Source: an uncultured Alistipes sp. (lineage in GTDB: Bacteria; Bacteroidota; Bacteroidia; Bacteroidales; Rikenellaceae). Taken from it: a stretch of DNA of 60,825 nucleotides. Both the position numbers and the translations under genes were made by a program. How positions within the stretch are numbered: the first letter of the stretch is position 1; each line of letters opens with the position of its first letter. Below the pieces are notes generated by a model, which was not told the origin of the DNA, did no database searches, and saw only the letters and a list, made by a program, of their open reading frames with translations. The stretch spans positions 1 through 60,825 of the forward strand of contig CALUMM010000009.1 in NCBI GenBank assembly GCA_944321755.1. The letters run 5' to 3'. Shown in pieces: positions 51,999 through 59,402 of the stretch.

Positions 51999-53357
51999 TT
52001 AGTTGTTGAAGAATCCGCTCATCATTTTCTGCTGCAACTCCCCGGCCAGGCGCATGTACTCGGCCATGTCGCCGCGTGTCATCGCCTCGGTCATCTTCTT
52101 TTGCAGTTCCTGGATCTCGTCGCCGCCCATCGCCTCGGCCATCTTCTGCTGCATGGCCTGCGCCTGCGCCTGTGCCTGCTCCATCATCTGCCGGGCCATC
52201 GGGTTGCCCTCCATCACGCCGGAGAAGACCCCCTCGTCCTCGTCCTCTTCGATCTCTCCGTCCATGATCTTGTCCAGGGCGGTCCAGAGGATTTCAGCGG
52301 CCTTCTCCATCGGCTGTTCGGCAGCTTCCTGCAACGCCTTGACGAAGATGACGTTCAGGTCGTCCTGCATGTCGTTGTAGAAGTAGGCCTCGTAGAACTT
52401 GTAGCAGATGCGCACGGCGGCCCGTTCGAAGTCCTTGTTCTGCATGGCGGCCGTAGCCTCCTCGTAGACATCCTTCATGTTCTCCTGCACGTTCTGCAGT
52501 GACGACGGGCCCTTGATCGAGACGAGCGTATCGACATAGTAGAGGTCTTCGGCCAGTTTCTCCTTCGGCATGTCGAGCAGCTTTTGCAGGAAGGCCGTGC
52601 CTTTCATGACCAACTCGGCCACGGGCAATTCCTCATCCATGCCGTCGACCGCCTTGTCCAGGTCGTTGGCCAGCTGTCCCTGGGGCTGTGCGAAGTAGGA
52701 GATCTGGTAGAACGTGGTGTCGATGACGTTCCACGAATAGCCGTAGCGACGCTGGTCGTTGTACTCCTTGACGGCGTCGAGCGTCGCCCGGACAAGCGAC
52801 TGGATCGCCTCGTAAATGCGATCCACCGTCTCCGCAGGGTAGGGCGTTACGCGGGGTTCGTAGCAGCGCGTGGCCCCGAATTTCGTGCAGAATTCGTCGT
52901 CGTAGCGGTCGCCCACACGGCAGATGTTCTGCAGGATGTTGACGATCTTGTGCGGGTGAGTCTCCGCGAGCGGGCAGTGGTACTCCATCTTCAGACGGTC
53001 GCCCTCCTTGGTGAAGCGCGGCAGCAGCAACTGGTTGATGTTCATGTCGGCCACCTGTCGCAGCATGGCCACGCGGCCTTTAGCGGGCAGGTTCAGGAAG
53101 TCGGCATCGATGTACATCATCCCGTCGTCGAGGCGCACGTTGACGACGATCGAGCCGTGGGGCAGGTGGAACTCCGTTCCTGCCTCATTGCCGTATTTCG
53201 CACGGAACTCCGGGTTGAGGTGGTCGAGCAGCGTGTGGAACGCCTCGGCGTATTGCCCTTCGCCGTACAGGTCGATGCTTTTGTCGTACAGGTCGCGCTG
53301 CATGGCACTCTGCGTGGAGTCCACAACCGGCGCAATAAAGGGAAGTGTACGTTTCAT
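51999..53357 (-). CDS. Hypothetical cytoplasmic protein with YbjN-like N terminus
   Basis: 452 aa without signal or membrane segments. The N-terminal 150 residues (YDKSIDLYGEGQYAEAFHTLLDHL, then GSIVVNVRLDDGMMYIDADFLNLP) alternate helix and beta strands, like YbjN or type III chaperone folds. The middle is helical, and the end (about 375-452) is rich in Met, Gln and Ala (MARQMMEQAQAQAQAMQQ) with a low-complexity helix. It precedes the signal-less protease, so a scaffold or substrate-adaptor role is possible but not shown. Confidence 0.72.
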   Translation of the reverse strand: MKRTLPFIAPVVDSTQSAMQRDLYDKSIDLYGEGQYAEAFHTLLDHLNPEFRAKYGNEAGTEFHLPHGSIVVNVRLDDGMMYIDADFLNLPAKGRVAMLRQVADMNINQLLLPRFTKEGDRLKMEYHCPLAETHPHKIVNILQNICRVGDRYDDEFCTKFGATRCYEPRVTPYPAETVDRIYEAIQSLVRATLDAVKEYNDQRRYGYSWNVIDTTFYQISYFAQPQGQLANDLDKAVDGMDEELPVAELVMKGTAFLQKLLDMPKEKLAEDLYYVDTLVSIKGPSSLQNVQENMKDVYEEATAAMQNKDFERAAVRICYKFYEAYFYNDMQDDLNVIFVKALQEAAEQPMEKAAEILWTALDKIMDGEIEEDEDEGVFSGVMEGNPMARQMMEQAQAQAQAMQQKMAEAMGGDEIQELQKKMTEAMTRGDMAEYMRLAGELQQKMMSGFFNN

Positions 53358-53379
53358 AGGTCGTTATCGGGTTTAACGG

Positions 53380-54036
53380 TTATTCTTCTTCGGGCGAGAT
53401 CGAGCCGTCGGCATTCACCAGAATCTTGGCTTCGTAGTAGAGGTGCGTTACCTGACCTCCGGAGGTCTCGGTCTCCTTGCCGTCCTCCGTGAAGCAGATC
53501 TTGAATTCGGCCTCCGTGGCACCGATATTTCGGCCCCGGTTCATCAGACCGGTGCTCCGCGGAAGCACTTCGCTGATCTCGTAGACACTGACCGACTGGA
53601 AGGTGTGTCCTTCGGGCAGGAGCTGTTTGGCCTCTTCGATCTGGCGTCCGATGGCTGCGGGGTCGATCTTCGAGAGGCTGATGCCCTTGATCTTCGCATA
53701 GTCGATCTCGTTGACGCTCGTCGAGTAGTCGTTCATCTGTCCCACGCGGCCATCCATATAGTAGGCCTGGCGGAAGGCATAGTTGTCCGCATTGACCATG
53801 TCGAGCGAGATGCTGCTCAGGTCGTTGCATAACTCTTCGCGCTCCTGGAAGCGAATGCCGAAGATCTTGAACTTCGTCGTGTCGACCTTCTCCTTGAGGA
53901 TTTCCACGGCCTTGGCGTAGGATTCGGTCTGGTCGGCCGGATACTTGGCTCCTCCGAGCAGCGAACTGACATTGTTGCACGACACGAGCAGTGCGGTCAT
54001 GCCGACAAGGGCGGCGAGAGATGCTGTTCTTTTCAT
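53380..54036 (-). CDS. Hypothetical lipoprotein
   Basis: 218 aa with a lipoprotein signal (MTALLVSC, Cys about 20). The mature protein begins NNVSSLLGGAKYPADQTESYAKAVEILKEK and shows alternating helix and strand; no domain is recognised. It is 22 nt upstream of the YbjN-like gene and 42 nt downstream of the DUF3137 gene, all on the minus strand, so it belongs to the lemA transcript. Confidence 0.7.
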   Translation of the reverse strand: MKRTASLAALVGMTALLVSCNNVSSLLGGAKYPADQTESYAKAVEILKEKVDTTKFKIFGIRFQEREELCNDLSSISLDMVNADNYAFRQAYYMDGRVGQMNDYSTSVNEIDYAKIKGISLSKIDPAAIGRQIEEAKQLLPEGHTFQSVSVYEISEVLPRSTGLMNRGRNIGATEAEFKICFTEDGKETETSGGQVTHLYYEAKILVNADGSISPEEE

Positions 54037-54078
54037 GAGTAAAGTGTTTATTAAGGTTTGGTAATTTGTTTGGATGCT

Positions 54079-55104
54079 TCATTTCATTTCGGCCTCGACG
54101 GTGCGGCAGAAATCGATTTCTCGGTAGAGTTGTTCCAGCAGCCGTTCGTCGTTCAGGGATCTCCGTCCGGGACGCAGGAAGCCGTCCGGGGTCTCGGAGG
54201 CGAAATAGAGGGTGTCGTCCTTGAACGAGAGCATCAGGTCGCGGTTGAACGACCTTCTCAGTTCGGTCATGCGGCGCATCATGGCCGGAGTCAGCACCAT
54301 GCGGGCCTCGACCTCGTCGTCGGCATAGACCGCGAAGCGGCTTTCGAACTCGGGGTCCTCCAGGTGGACAAACTTCGCGCCGTTTTTCTGACGGGTGCGC
54401 TGGATGATTTGTGCCAGGTAGCCGAGTTTGTTCTCCAGACGGTCGGGCAGCAGCAGGACGCAGCCCTTGAATCGTCGTTGCGTCTTGCAGTAGCCGAACA
54501 TCCCCCGAAAACCGTGCATCGAACTCTCGATGCGGGCCCCGAAGATCGGTCGGATGATCGAGCGGTAGAGTATTGCGAGGGGGTTCATTGCAAGTTCCCG
54601 GTTGCGCAGCGGGGTGATGCCTACGTCGCAGACCTGCATCGTCCGCTCCCCGACGGGAATCTCCAGCCATCCGTAACCCGTCGTGCGGATCGAGGCGCGG
54701 GGAGAGTCCGCCGCGTGGTCGAAGAGTCGGCTTGCCGCCAGGATTTTCAGATCGATACCGCCTTCGGGCCTGTATCGGGCCTCGGGGAAGAGCTCGCCGA
54801 TGATGCGGCTCATCAGAGCGGTTTCCTGCCCGCCGAGCGACTGGAGCCCCCGCATGAAGGCGAAATGCAGGATGCAGAAGACGAGGAATCCGTAAAGGAT
54901 GTATTGGCTGGTCTGTACGTTTGTCGCATAATCGGCCGATGCGAGCAGGTAGCCGCCGAAAAGGCAGAATGCGAACCAGAGCAGCGTTGCCGTGTAGACG
55001 ATGATGAGCAGCCCCCGGACTGCACGGCGCAGGCGGGTGATGCGTGTCAACTCGCGGCGCATCCGGCCGGAGAGCTCCTTGAAATCGATTGCCGGAGTAT
55101 TCAT
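54079..55104 (-). CDS. DUF3137-type membrane protein
   Basis: 341 aa. Two hydrophobic segments in the first quarter (about 29-53 and 66-85) precede a soluble domain with GYGWLEIPVGERTMQVCDVGITP, FRGMFGYCKTQRRFKGCVLLLPDRLE and FESRFAVYADDEVEARMVLTPAMMRRM. The last segment is the DUF3137 signature seen in proteins paired with LemA. Its ATG overlaps the lemA stop by 4 nt, so the two are translationally coupled. The molecular function of the pair is not established. Confidence 0.85.
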   Translation of the reverse strand: MNTPAIDFKELSGRMRRELTRITRLRRAVRGLLIIVYTATLLWFAFCLFGGYLLASADYATNVQTSQYILYGFLVFCILHFAFMRGLQSLGGQETALMSRIIGELFPEARYRPEGGIDLKILAASRLFDHAADSPRASIRTTGYGWLEIPVGERTMQVCDVGITPLRNRELAMNPLAILYRSIIRPIFGARIESSMHGFRGMFGYCKTQRRFKGCVLLLPDRLENKLGYLAQIIQRTRQKNGAKFVHLEDPEFESRFAVYADDEVEARMVLTPAMMRRMTELRRSFNRDLMLSFKDDTLYFASETPDGFLRPGRRSLNDERLLEQLYREIDFCRTVEAEMK

Positions 55105-55673
55105 GAGCGGAAGAGTTCGTCTACGGAGGCAGGTTGTTTTTCATGGTCGGGAATCTCGATCAGCTCCTCTTGTGTGTGATGGGCCCACGCGGCGATGACC
55201 GACGAAGGGAACATCTCGATCAAGTTGTTGTAGTCGGTGACGGCGGCATTGTAGGTGCGGCGGATTGCCTGCAGTTCGTTTTCCATCTCCTCGATCTGGC
55301 TTTGCAGGTGGAGAAACTGTGCGTTGGCCTTCAGTTCGGGATAGTTCTCCACGGCGACGTTCAGACGCCCCAGCAGCGCGGAGATCTGGCCGCTTTCGCG
55401 GATCTGTTCGAGCTCCGGGGCTGCGGACGTCCGGGCGCGCAGGTCGGTAATCCGGGTCAGGATTTCGTTTTCGTGGCCCATGTAGGCCTTGACTGCGGCC
55501 ACCAGATTCGGAATCAGGCCGTTGCGCTGCCTGAGAACCACGCAGATGCCGCTTCGGCACTGCTTGACGCGGTTGCGTCGGGCGATGAGGCTGTTGTTGG
55601 TCGCGATGCCCCACACGATCAGCAGTGCCGCGACTGCAGCCACACAGATGGTGATGATTGTTCCGGTAGACAT
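55101..55673 (-). CDS. lemA: LemA family protein
   Basis: 190 aa. One N-terminal membrane helix (about 5-24) is followed by the long helical LemA body: VVLRQRNGLIPNLVAAVKAYMGHE (family signature RxxLIPNL), RLNVAVENYPELKANAQFLHLQ and YNAAVTDYNNLIEMFPSSVIA. It is the first gene of the minus-strand run. LemA proteins are envelope-stress or signalling associated but poorly defined. The leader shows a small CCGGGA-type hairpin but no clear TAnnTTTG box. Confidence 0.92.
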   Translation of the reverse strand: MSTGTIITICVAAVAALLIVWGIATNNSLIARRNRVKQCRSGICVVLRQRNGLIPNLVAAVKAYMGHENEILTRITDLRARTSAAPELEQIRESGQISALLGRLNVAVENYPELKANAQFLHLQSQIEEMENELQAIRRTYNAAVTDYNNLIEMFPSSVIAAWAHHTQEELIEIPDHEKQPASVDELFRS

Positions 55674-56129
55674 AATGTATATCTGTTTAGCGGGTCTTTA
55701 TTCCCGGTAGTCCCGGTTTTTCGTATCAACCCGGTTCATTCAGCATCCTTCGGATCTCGGGCTGCATACCCTTTTGATATACACAAAACGTGGGTCTGCG
55801 GCCATATCTGGTTTTGGAGGTCCTGAGATTACCTTTAGCACGGAATATGGTGATAGCAGCCCACGCAAACGTGAAAGCCGCCATGCCATCTCTCGTGCCA
55901 AGTTTGAAAATTTCTCAGGTTCCCAAAACTGCAAGATCAGCATAACGCTTCGTATGTATCCGACCGGGTATATCGCCCAATCTCTCTACAAATATAGTTT
56001 TTTTTCTTTATGCGCAAGACCTCATGCGCAAAAAAGAACGATTTATTCCGTCGTAAAGAAAACAATGGTTCGGGGGGCCGTCGGATCTGTTTCGGGCGTC
56101 CGAGAAGAGGCAGGTTTCCGAAAAAGTCC
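55674..56129. other. Intergenic region without a supported gene
   Basis: Between divergent lemA and the AraC-type gene. Open frames on either strand (for example plus 55774-56160) have no start context, domain or codon bias like true genes here. TTGGAGGTCCTGA at 55814-55826 recurs at 57173-57185 on the other side of the regulator gene, which may be a scar or chance. Confidence 0.5.
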
Positions 56130-56137
56130 TATCTTTG
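56130..56137 (+). promoter_or_regulatory. -7 box (TATCTTTG) of the AraC-type regulator
   Basis: Exact TAnnTTTG match, 19 nt before the ATG at 56157. No clear -33 box. It argues for the ATG at 56157 rather than the longer frame from 56010. Confidence 0.6.
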
Positions 56138-56156
56138 GACTGATATTTCGCAAGAT

Positions 56157-57002
56157 ATGAGGCGATTGTATGCAAATCTGGAGCGGGAGTCCCTTTCGTC
56201 GGAGTGGGACGACTGGCAGAAACACGTTTTGGCTTCGGCGGAAAGGGTCGAATTTTCGGACGCCGGAACCTGGGGACCTTTGGCGGCGCTGGGGAAAAAC
56301 ATCCCGGCCGTGCGCTGGCTCACGCGGCAAATCCGGTGCAGCCATCCCGTTCCGCCCGAACACCCCCGGGAAGAGTCCGTATTCTATATGCTGGCGGCAT
56401 TCTGCGCGGACAATTCGGTGCTCGGATACCTCATTGATACCTGGCAATATTACTGCCGGACGAGAAATTCCCGGGGCGTGTTGTCCTGTGCCCGCATCCT
56501 GTCGCTGGTCAATCGCCACGGCGAATACCCGCATTTGAATGCTCTTTACAACCTCGTCATGGGGGATATGCTCCGCGAATACCGGTTGTATGTCACGCCA
56601 GCGGATCGACGTTCCGTCTCTTCCTTCCTGACCGACCGGGACTTTCATCTTCTCGAAAAATACCTCCCGGATTTCCGGCCGTTCGGCTTTCGGGAACGGG
56701 TGCTGGCGGCCCAAAACAAAATGACGCACCTTCCGACGGGTGAGGCGTTGGCCCGGGAATGCTGCATGTCCGGTTCGGTGTTCCGGAAGCGGTTCAAGCA
56801 GGAGTTTGGCCTTCCGGTTTCCGAGTGGCTCCGACGACAGCGCAGGGAGCGGATCGAACGGATGCTCCGTGATCCGGGCATTCCGTTGGGAGAGGTGGCG
56901 GAGCGCAACGGGTTCAACATGTCCTCGACGTTTTCGGATTATTGCCGCCGGAATTTCGGTATGCCGCCCGGGCGGATGCGGAAAAGTTTTGGGGAGTCGT
57001 AG
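56157..57002 (+). CDS. AraC-family transcriptional regulator
   Basis: 281 aa. The start is set by the promoter just upstream. The first 190 residues carry no recognised sensing domain. The C-terminal AraC helix-turn-helix pair (about 190-281) is clear: PTGEALARECCMSGSVFRKRFKQEFGLPVSEWLRR and PLGEVAERNGFNMSSTFSDYCRRNFGMPPGRMRK. No intact target operon lies next to it; the truncated TonB-dependent receptor downstream may be what it once controlled. Confidence 0.85.
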   Translation: MRRLYANLERESLSSEWDDWQKHVLASAERVEFSDAGTWGPLAALGKNIPAVRWLTRQIRCSHPVPPEHPREESVFYMLAAFCADNSVLGYLIDTWQYYCRTRNSRGVLSCARILSLVNRHGEYPHLNALYNLVMGDMLREYRLYVTPADRRSVSSFLTDRDFHLLEKYLPDFRPFGFRERVLAAQNKMTHLPTGEALARECCMSGSVFRKRFKQEFGLPVSEWLRRQRRERIERMLRDPGIPLGEVAERNGFNMSSTFSDYCRRNFGMPPGRMRKSFGES

Positions 57003-57191
57003 AATCGTCGGCGATCCGAATTTTCCGACTTCCGGTCAGAACCCGGGATTCATCGGTGATGCCTATTTTTACCTCGCCGAAGAATCCCGAATCCATGCGG
57101 AATCCGATTGTCCGAAAAATATGTCTCGCGGCCAGGCCGTTGAGGGGAGCGAACTTCGCTCTTCGGCGGGTCTTGGAGGTCCTGAATCACG

Positions 57192-57641
57192 TTGCAGTCA
57201 AGCGGCATCGGGGGCCGCCGGTCGGATGGGGTGACCTATCCCTTCGACTGCGATATTCCGCATGACTTCGACACCTTCGCGATCTATGATGTGGTGAAGC
57301 AGCCCGTGCGGGGCCGTCGCCATACCTTTACGATCAACGTGGCGTGGCGCACGGGGCTTCCGTACCGACTGACGAACATGGCCTACCCCGATCCGGAGGG
57401 CGGGACGATCTTCGGCATCACGCCCCATCCGACGATGCGTATGCGCAACGACTTCCGCACGGACATCAGCTACAACATGGAGCGACTTCGGCGTAACGGT
57501 GTGCGCAACTGGCAGTTCTCGATTGTCAACGCCACGTGGCACAAGAACCCGGTGGGCATCTACCCGCATCATGGCCGTTACCGCGCCACGGTGCTGATTC
57601 CGATTCTGCCGTCGATCTCCTATACCCGCACCTTCCGGTAA
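57192..57641 (+). pseudogene. C-terminal remnant of a TonB-dependent outer-membrane receptor
   Basis: About 140 residues match the end of a TonB-dependent receptor barrel: HTFTINVAWRTGLPYRLTNMAYPDPEGG, MRNDFRTDISYNMER, NWQFSIVNATWHKNPVG and the terminal SISYTRTFR. Receptor-like sequence seems to start near 57228. There is no signal peptide, plug or most of the barrel. Only a TTG could start the frame. It is therefore a 5'-truncated gene. Confidence 0.8.
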
Positions 57642-58440
57642 CTGTTGTTATGGATTTTTTCCGTCTATTCGGAGAGCCGATCTTGGAGACATGCGGTTTT
57701 ATTTTTATATGGATCATCCGGTTCCTGGCTGGTTGCGGCTACGAAGAGATGTCGTGCCGTACAGGTTGTTTTCGGAGCAGAGATTTCGGCCGATCTTTCG
57801 GGTTTTCAGACAGCATGTCGAGGTTTCCGGCATTTAAGCGGAGCGGTAGATCGTCCGCCCGGTACGGAGTGAATCGATCCACACACCAACATTCTTGCAT
57901 CACAACATGGTGACATCCTTGCCGACATCAATAAAGCAGGGGAACATGAGATCGGGACATTAAGAGACCAGGAGATTACGACTTCAGGAGATCAAAAAGC
58001 CAAGAACTTAAAGTTTCAGCAAATTACAGGTTCAGGGTTTCAGGAGGTCAAGAAATTGATCAGTATTGATTGACTGATATCCATATTCATGATGGACCAA
58101 GTTCAAGCCTTATTCTTTCCGATTCCGGTCTTTTTTATTTCTGAAGTTGGCTTCGGGAACGGGGACCCTCTTAGTGCTGGTCAGCGAACAAGCGGGAACG
58201 GAACGCGCTGTTCGATCCGTTTTTGAGCTTCCGAAACATCTAAGTTCGGGACTCTGCAAGTTGTGTTTTCCGTTATAAAATAATCATTGTCTGATTTTTG
58301 GATTTGTATCTGTTCTTGACTACCTTGTTTAAAAGCCGATTAATTGTCGAAAATTATTATTTTTTCCTGACGATACTCCATGGTGGAGATGAATAATACT
58401 CCACTTTCATCTCCACCGATTGCTCCACCAGAAGGTGCCG
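57642..58440. other. Intergenic region, no supported gene
   Basis: About 800 nt with short open frames lacking domains. A frame from about 57877 to 58070 reads NILASQHGDILADINKAGEH and then a purine-rich, repetitive stretch (CAGGAGAT-like units around 57970-58050). It has no start codon and is probably decayed or non-coding. Confidence 0.45.
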
Positions 58441-58476
58441 AAAACCGCGGTTTTTTGCGCTGCCGGGGAAAAAGAG

Positions 58477-58509
58477 AAAACCCTGATTCCGTTTGGAAAT
58501 CAGGGTTTT
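58477..58509 (-). terminator. Hairpin terminator next to the tRNA fragment
   Basis: AAAACCCTGATT (58477-58488) and AATCAGGGTTTT (58498-58509) form a perfect 12-bp stem with a 9-nt loop. On the minus strand it is followed by a T-rich stretch (TTTTCTCTTTTTC). It is probably the original terminator of the tRNA gene whose 3' end remains at 58534-58554. Confidence 0.75.
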
Positions 58510-58533
58510 GCAACTTTTTGCTTCTCTTCAAAG

Positions 58534-58554
58534 TGGTACCACCAGGAATCGAAC
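58534..58554 (-). other. 3' tRNA fragment, predicted attachment site (att)
   Basis: Read on the minus strand the 21 nt begin GTTCGATTCCTGG and end TGGTACCA. They fit tRNA positions 53-73: G53, TTCGATT T-loop, C61-G65, acceptor 3' strand TGGTACC and discriminator A. The 5' half of the T-stem (AACAG) does not pair with CCTGG, so the tRNA is not complete here. This is the pattern left by elements that integrate into tRNA 3' ends. The intact gene, expected to begin GGTACCA, should lie beyond the window. Confidence 0.65.
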
Positions 58555-58680
58555 TGTTTGATTAAGTGGCTGTATCTCTTTGAATTGTATTTCGGCAAAA
58601 GGGACTGTCTCCCGCGGTTGCTCCACCGAAAAACCGCACCATTTTGCAGGGTTTCACGGGGTCGATTTCCTACTACGATG

Positions 58681-58710
58681 CAAAGATAACCTTTTATTTT
58701 GAGAAACAAA
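58681..58710 (-). promoter_or_regulatory. Minus-strand promoter reading into the att junction
   Basis: On the minus strand TTTG (58710-58707), 18 nt, TATCTTTG (58688-58681). The transcript would run toward the tRNA fragment. Only a 26-codon frame (58642-58562) lies downstream, without a recognised product, so a small RNA or a remnant is possible. Confidence 0.45.
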
Positions 58711-58835
58711 CAGATGTCCTCCAATTTTGCTCCACCTCGAAAAGAAATCGAATCGTATCAAAAAAATCGAACACTAAATAGATTATTACGATTACGTCAA
58801 TTGAGGTAATTGTCTGATTCTTATGACACTTATAT

Positions 58836-59402
58836 TTATATCTCGGTTCGGGGTAATTTGATATTTGTTGGAGTCAAAATAATGACTTGATTGTATCCAA
58901 GGATGATAACACCCAATTGGTCTTGCATTTGTTTTATATCATCAGGAGTCCAAATAAACGAAGTAAAAGGTTCTTTATGTGAGTGGTCTGGTATTGAAAT
59001 ATTTAAAAATATTTTATAATGTTTGTCAATATAATTATGTTCTTTGATTATTCTTTGAGTATTAACAAGTTGATGAATTGCATATGCTGAATTTTCTCTA
59101 ATATTTTTCTCTTTACAATATTTTAATTCTACAAAAAGAGCCCATTTTTTTGTGCCGTGGTCATTACGAATGGATGTAAACATGCATTCACAATTACTTT
59201 CTCCTCGAAAAAGAGCAGGACTTTTCTCTAGATTTATAGCCCAATAAGGATGATGATTAGGGTTGGATAAGTGAAATGTATGTATGTCGTTGGGTTCTTC
59301 ATACATTATCTCCACCCCACGTTCTTGTTTCGTTAATTCGCTATAATCCGCGACATAAGCGTCGTCATTGTGCTGTTCTGCTGAATTAAAATATCGATTC
59401 AT
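58836..59402 (-). CDS. Putative PD-(D/E)xK-like nuclease, partner of the ATPase
   Basis: 188 aa, AT-rich codons, no signal or membrane segment. A buried strand carrying E92-x-K94 (FVELKYCKEKN) after an earlier acidic residue, E72 (NCECMF), matches the core of PD-(D/E)xK nucleases, followed by helices (YAIHQLVNTQRIIKEHNYI) and a strand pair (KIFLNISIPDH). The match is by pattern only. Its ATG overlaps the ATPase stop by 4 nt, so the two proteins are made together. It is probably the effector of a two-gene defence-type module, though no such family is recognised with certainty. Confidence 0.65.
   Translation of the reverse strand: MNRYFNSAEQHNDDAYVADYSELTKQERGVEIMYEEPNDIHTFHLSNPNHHPYWAINLEKSPALFRGESNCECMFTSIRNDHGTKKWALFVELKYCKEKNIRENSAYAIHQLVNTQRIIKEHNYIDKHYKIFLNISIPDHSHKEPFTSFIWTPDDIKQMQDQLGVIILGYNQVIILTPTNIKLPRTEI

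Larger units (their letters stand above)
58420..58736. repeat. Three copies of TTGCTCCACC around the att site
   Basis: Exact TTGCTCCACC occurs at 58420-58429, 58618-58627 and 58727-58736, all in one orientation on both sides of the tRNA fragment; the first two are also followed by GAAAACCGC or GAAAAACCGC within 20 nt. They could be recombinase or accessory binding sites. A palindrome AAAACCGCGGTTTT lies at 58441-58454. Confidence 0.5.

Noticed and set aside
55774-56160. Plus-strand frame of about 128 codons upstream of the AraC gene
   Set aside because: No domain, poor codon pattern, and it overlaps the regulator's promoter.
57877-58070. Frame reading NILASQHGDILADINKAGEH as a gene
   Set aside because: No start codon follows the upstream stop in suitable context, and the second half is purine-rich repetitive sequence.
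58534-58554. Complete tRNA gene on the minus strand
   Set aside because: Only positions 53-73 are recognisable; the preceding sequence does not form T-stem, anticodon or D arms.
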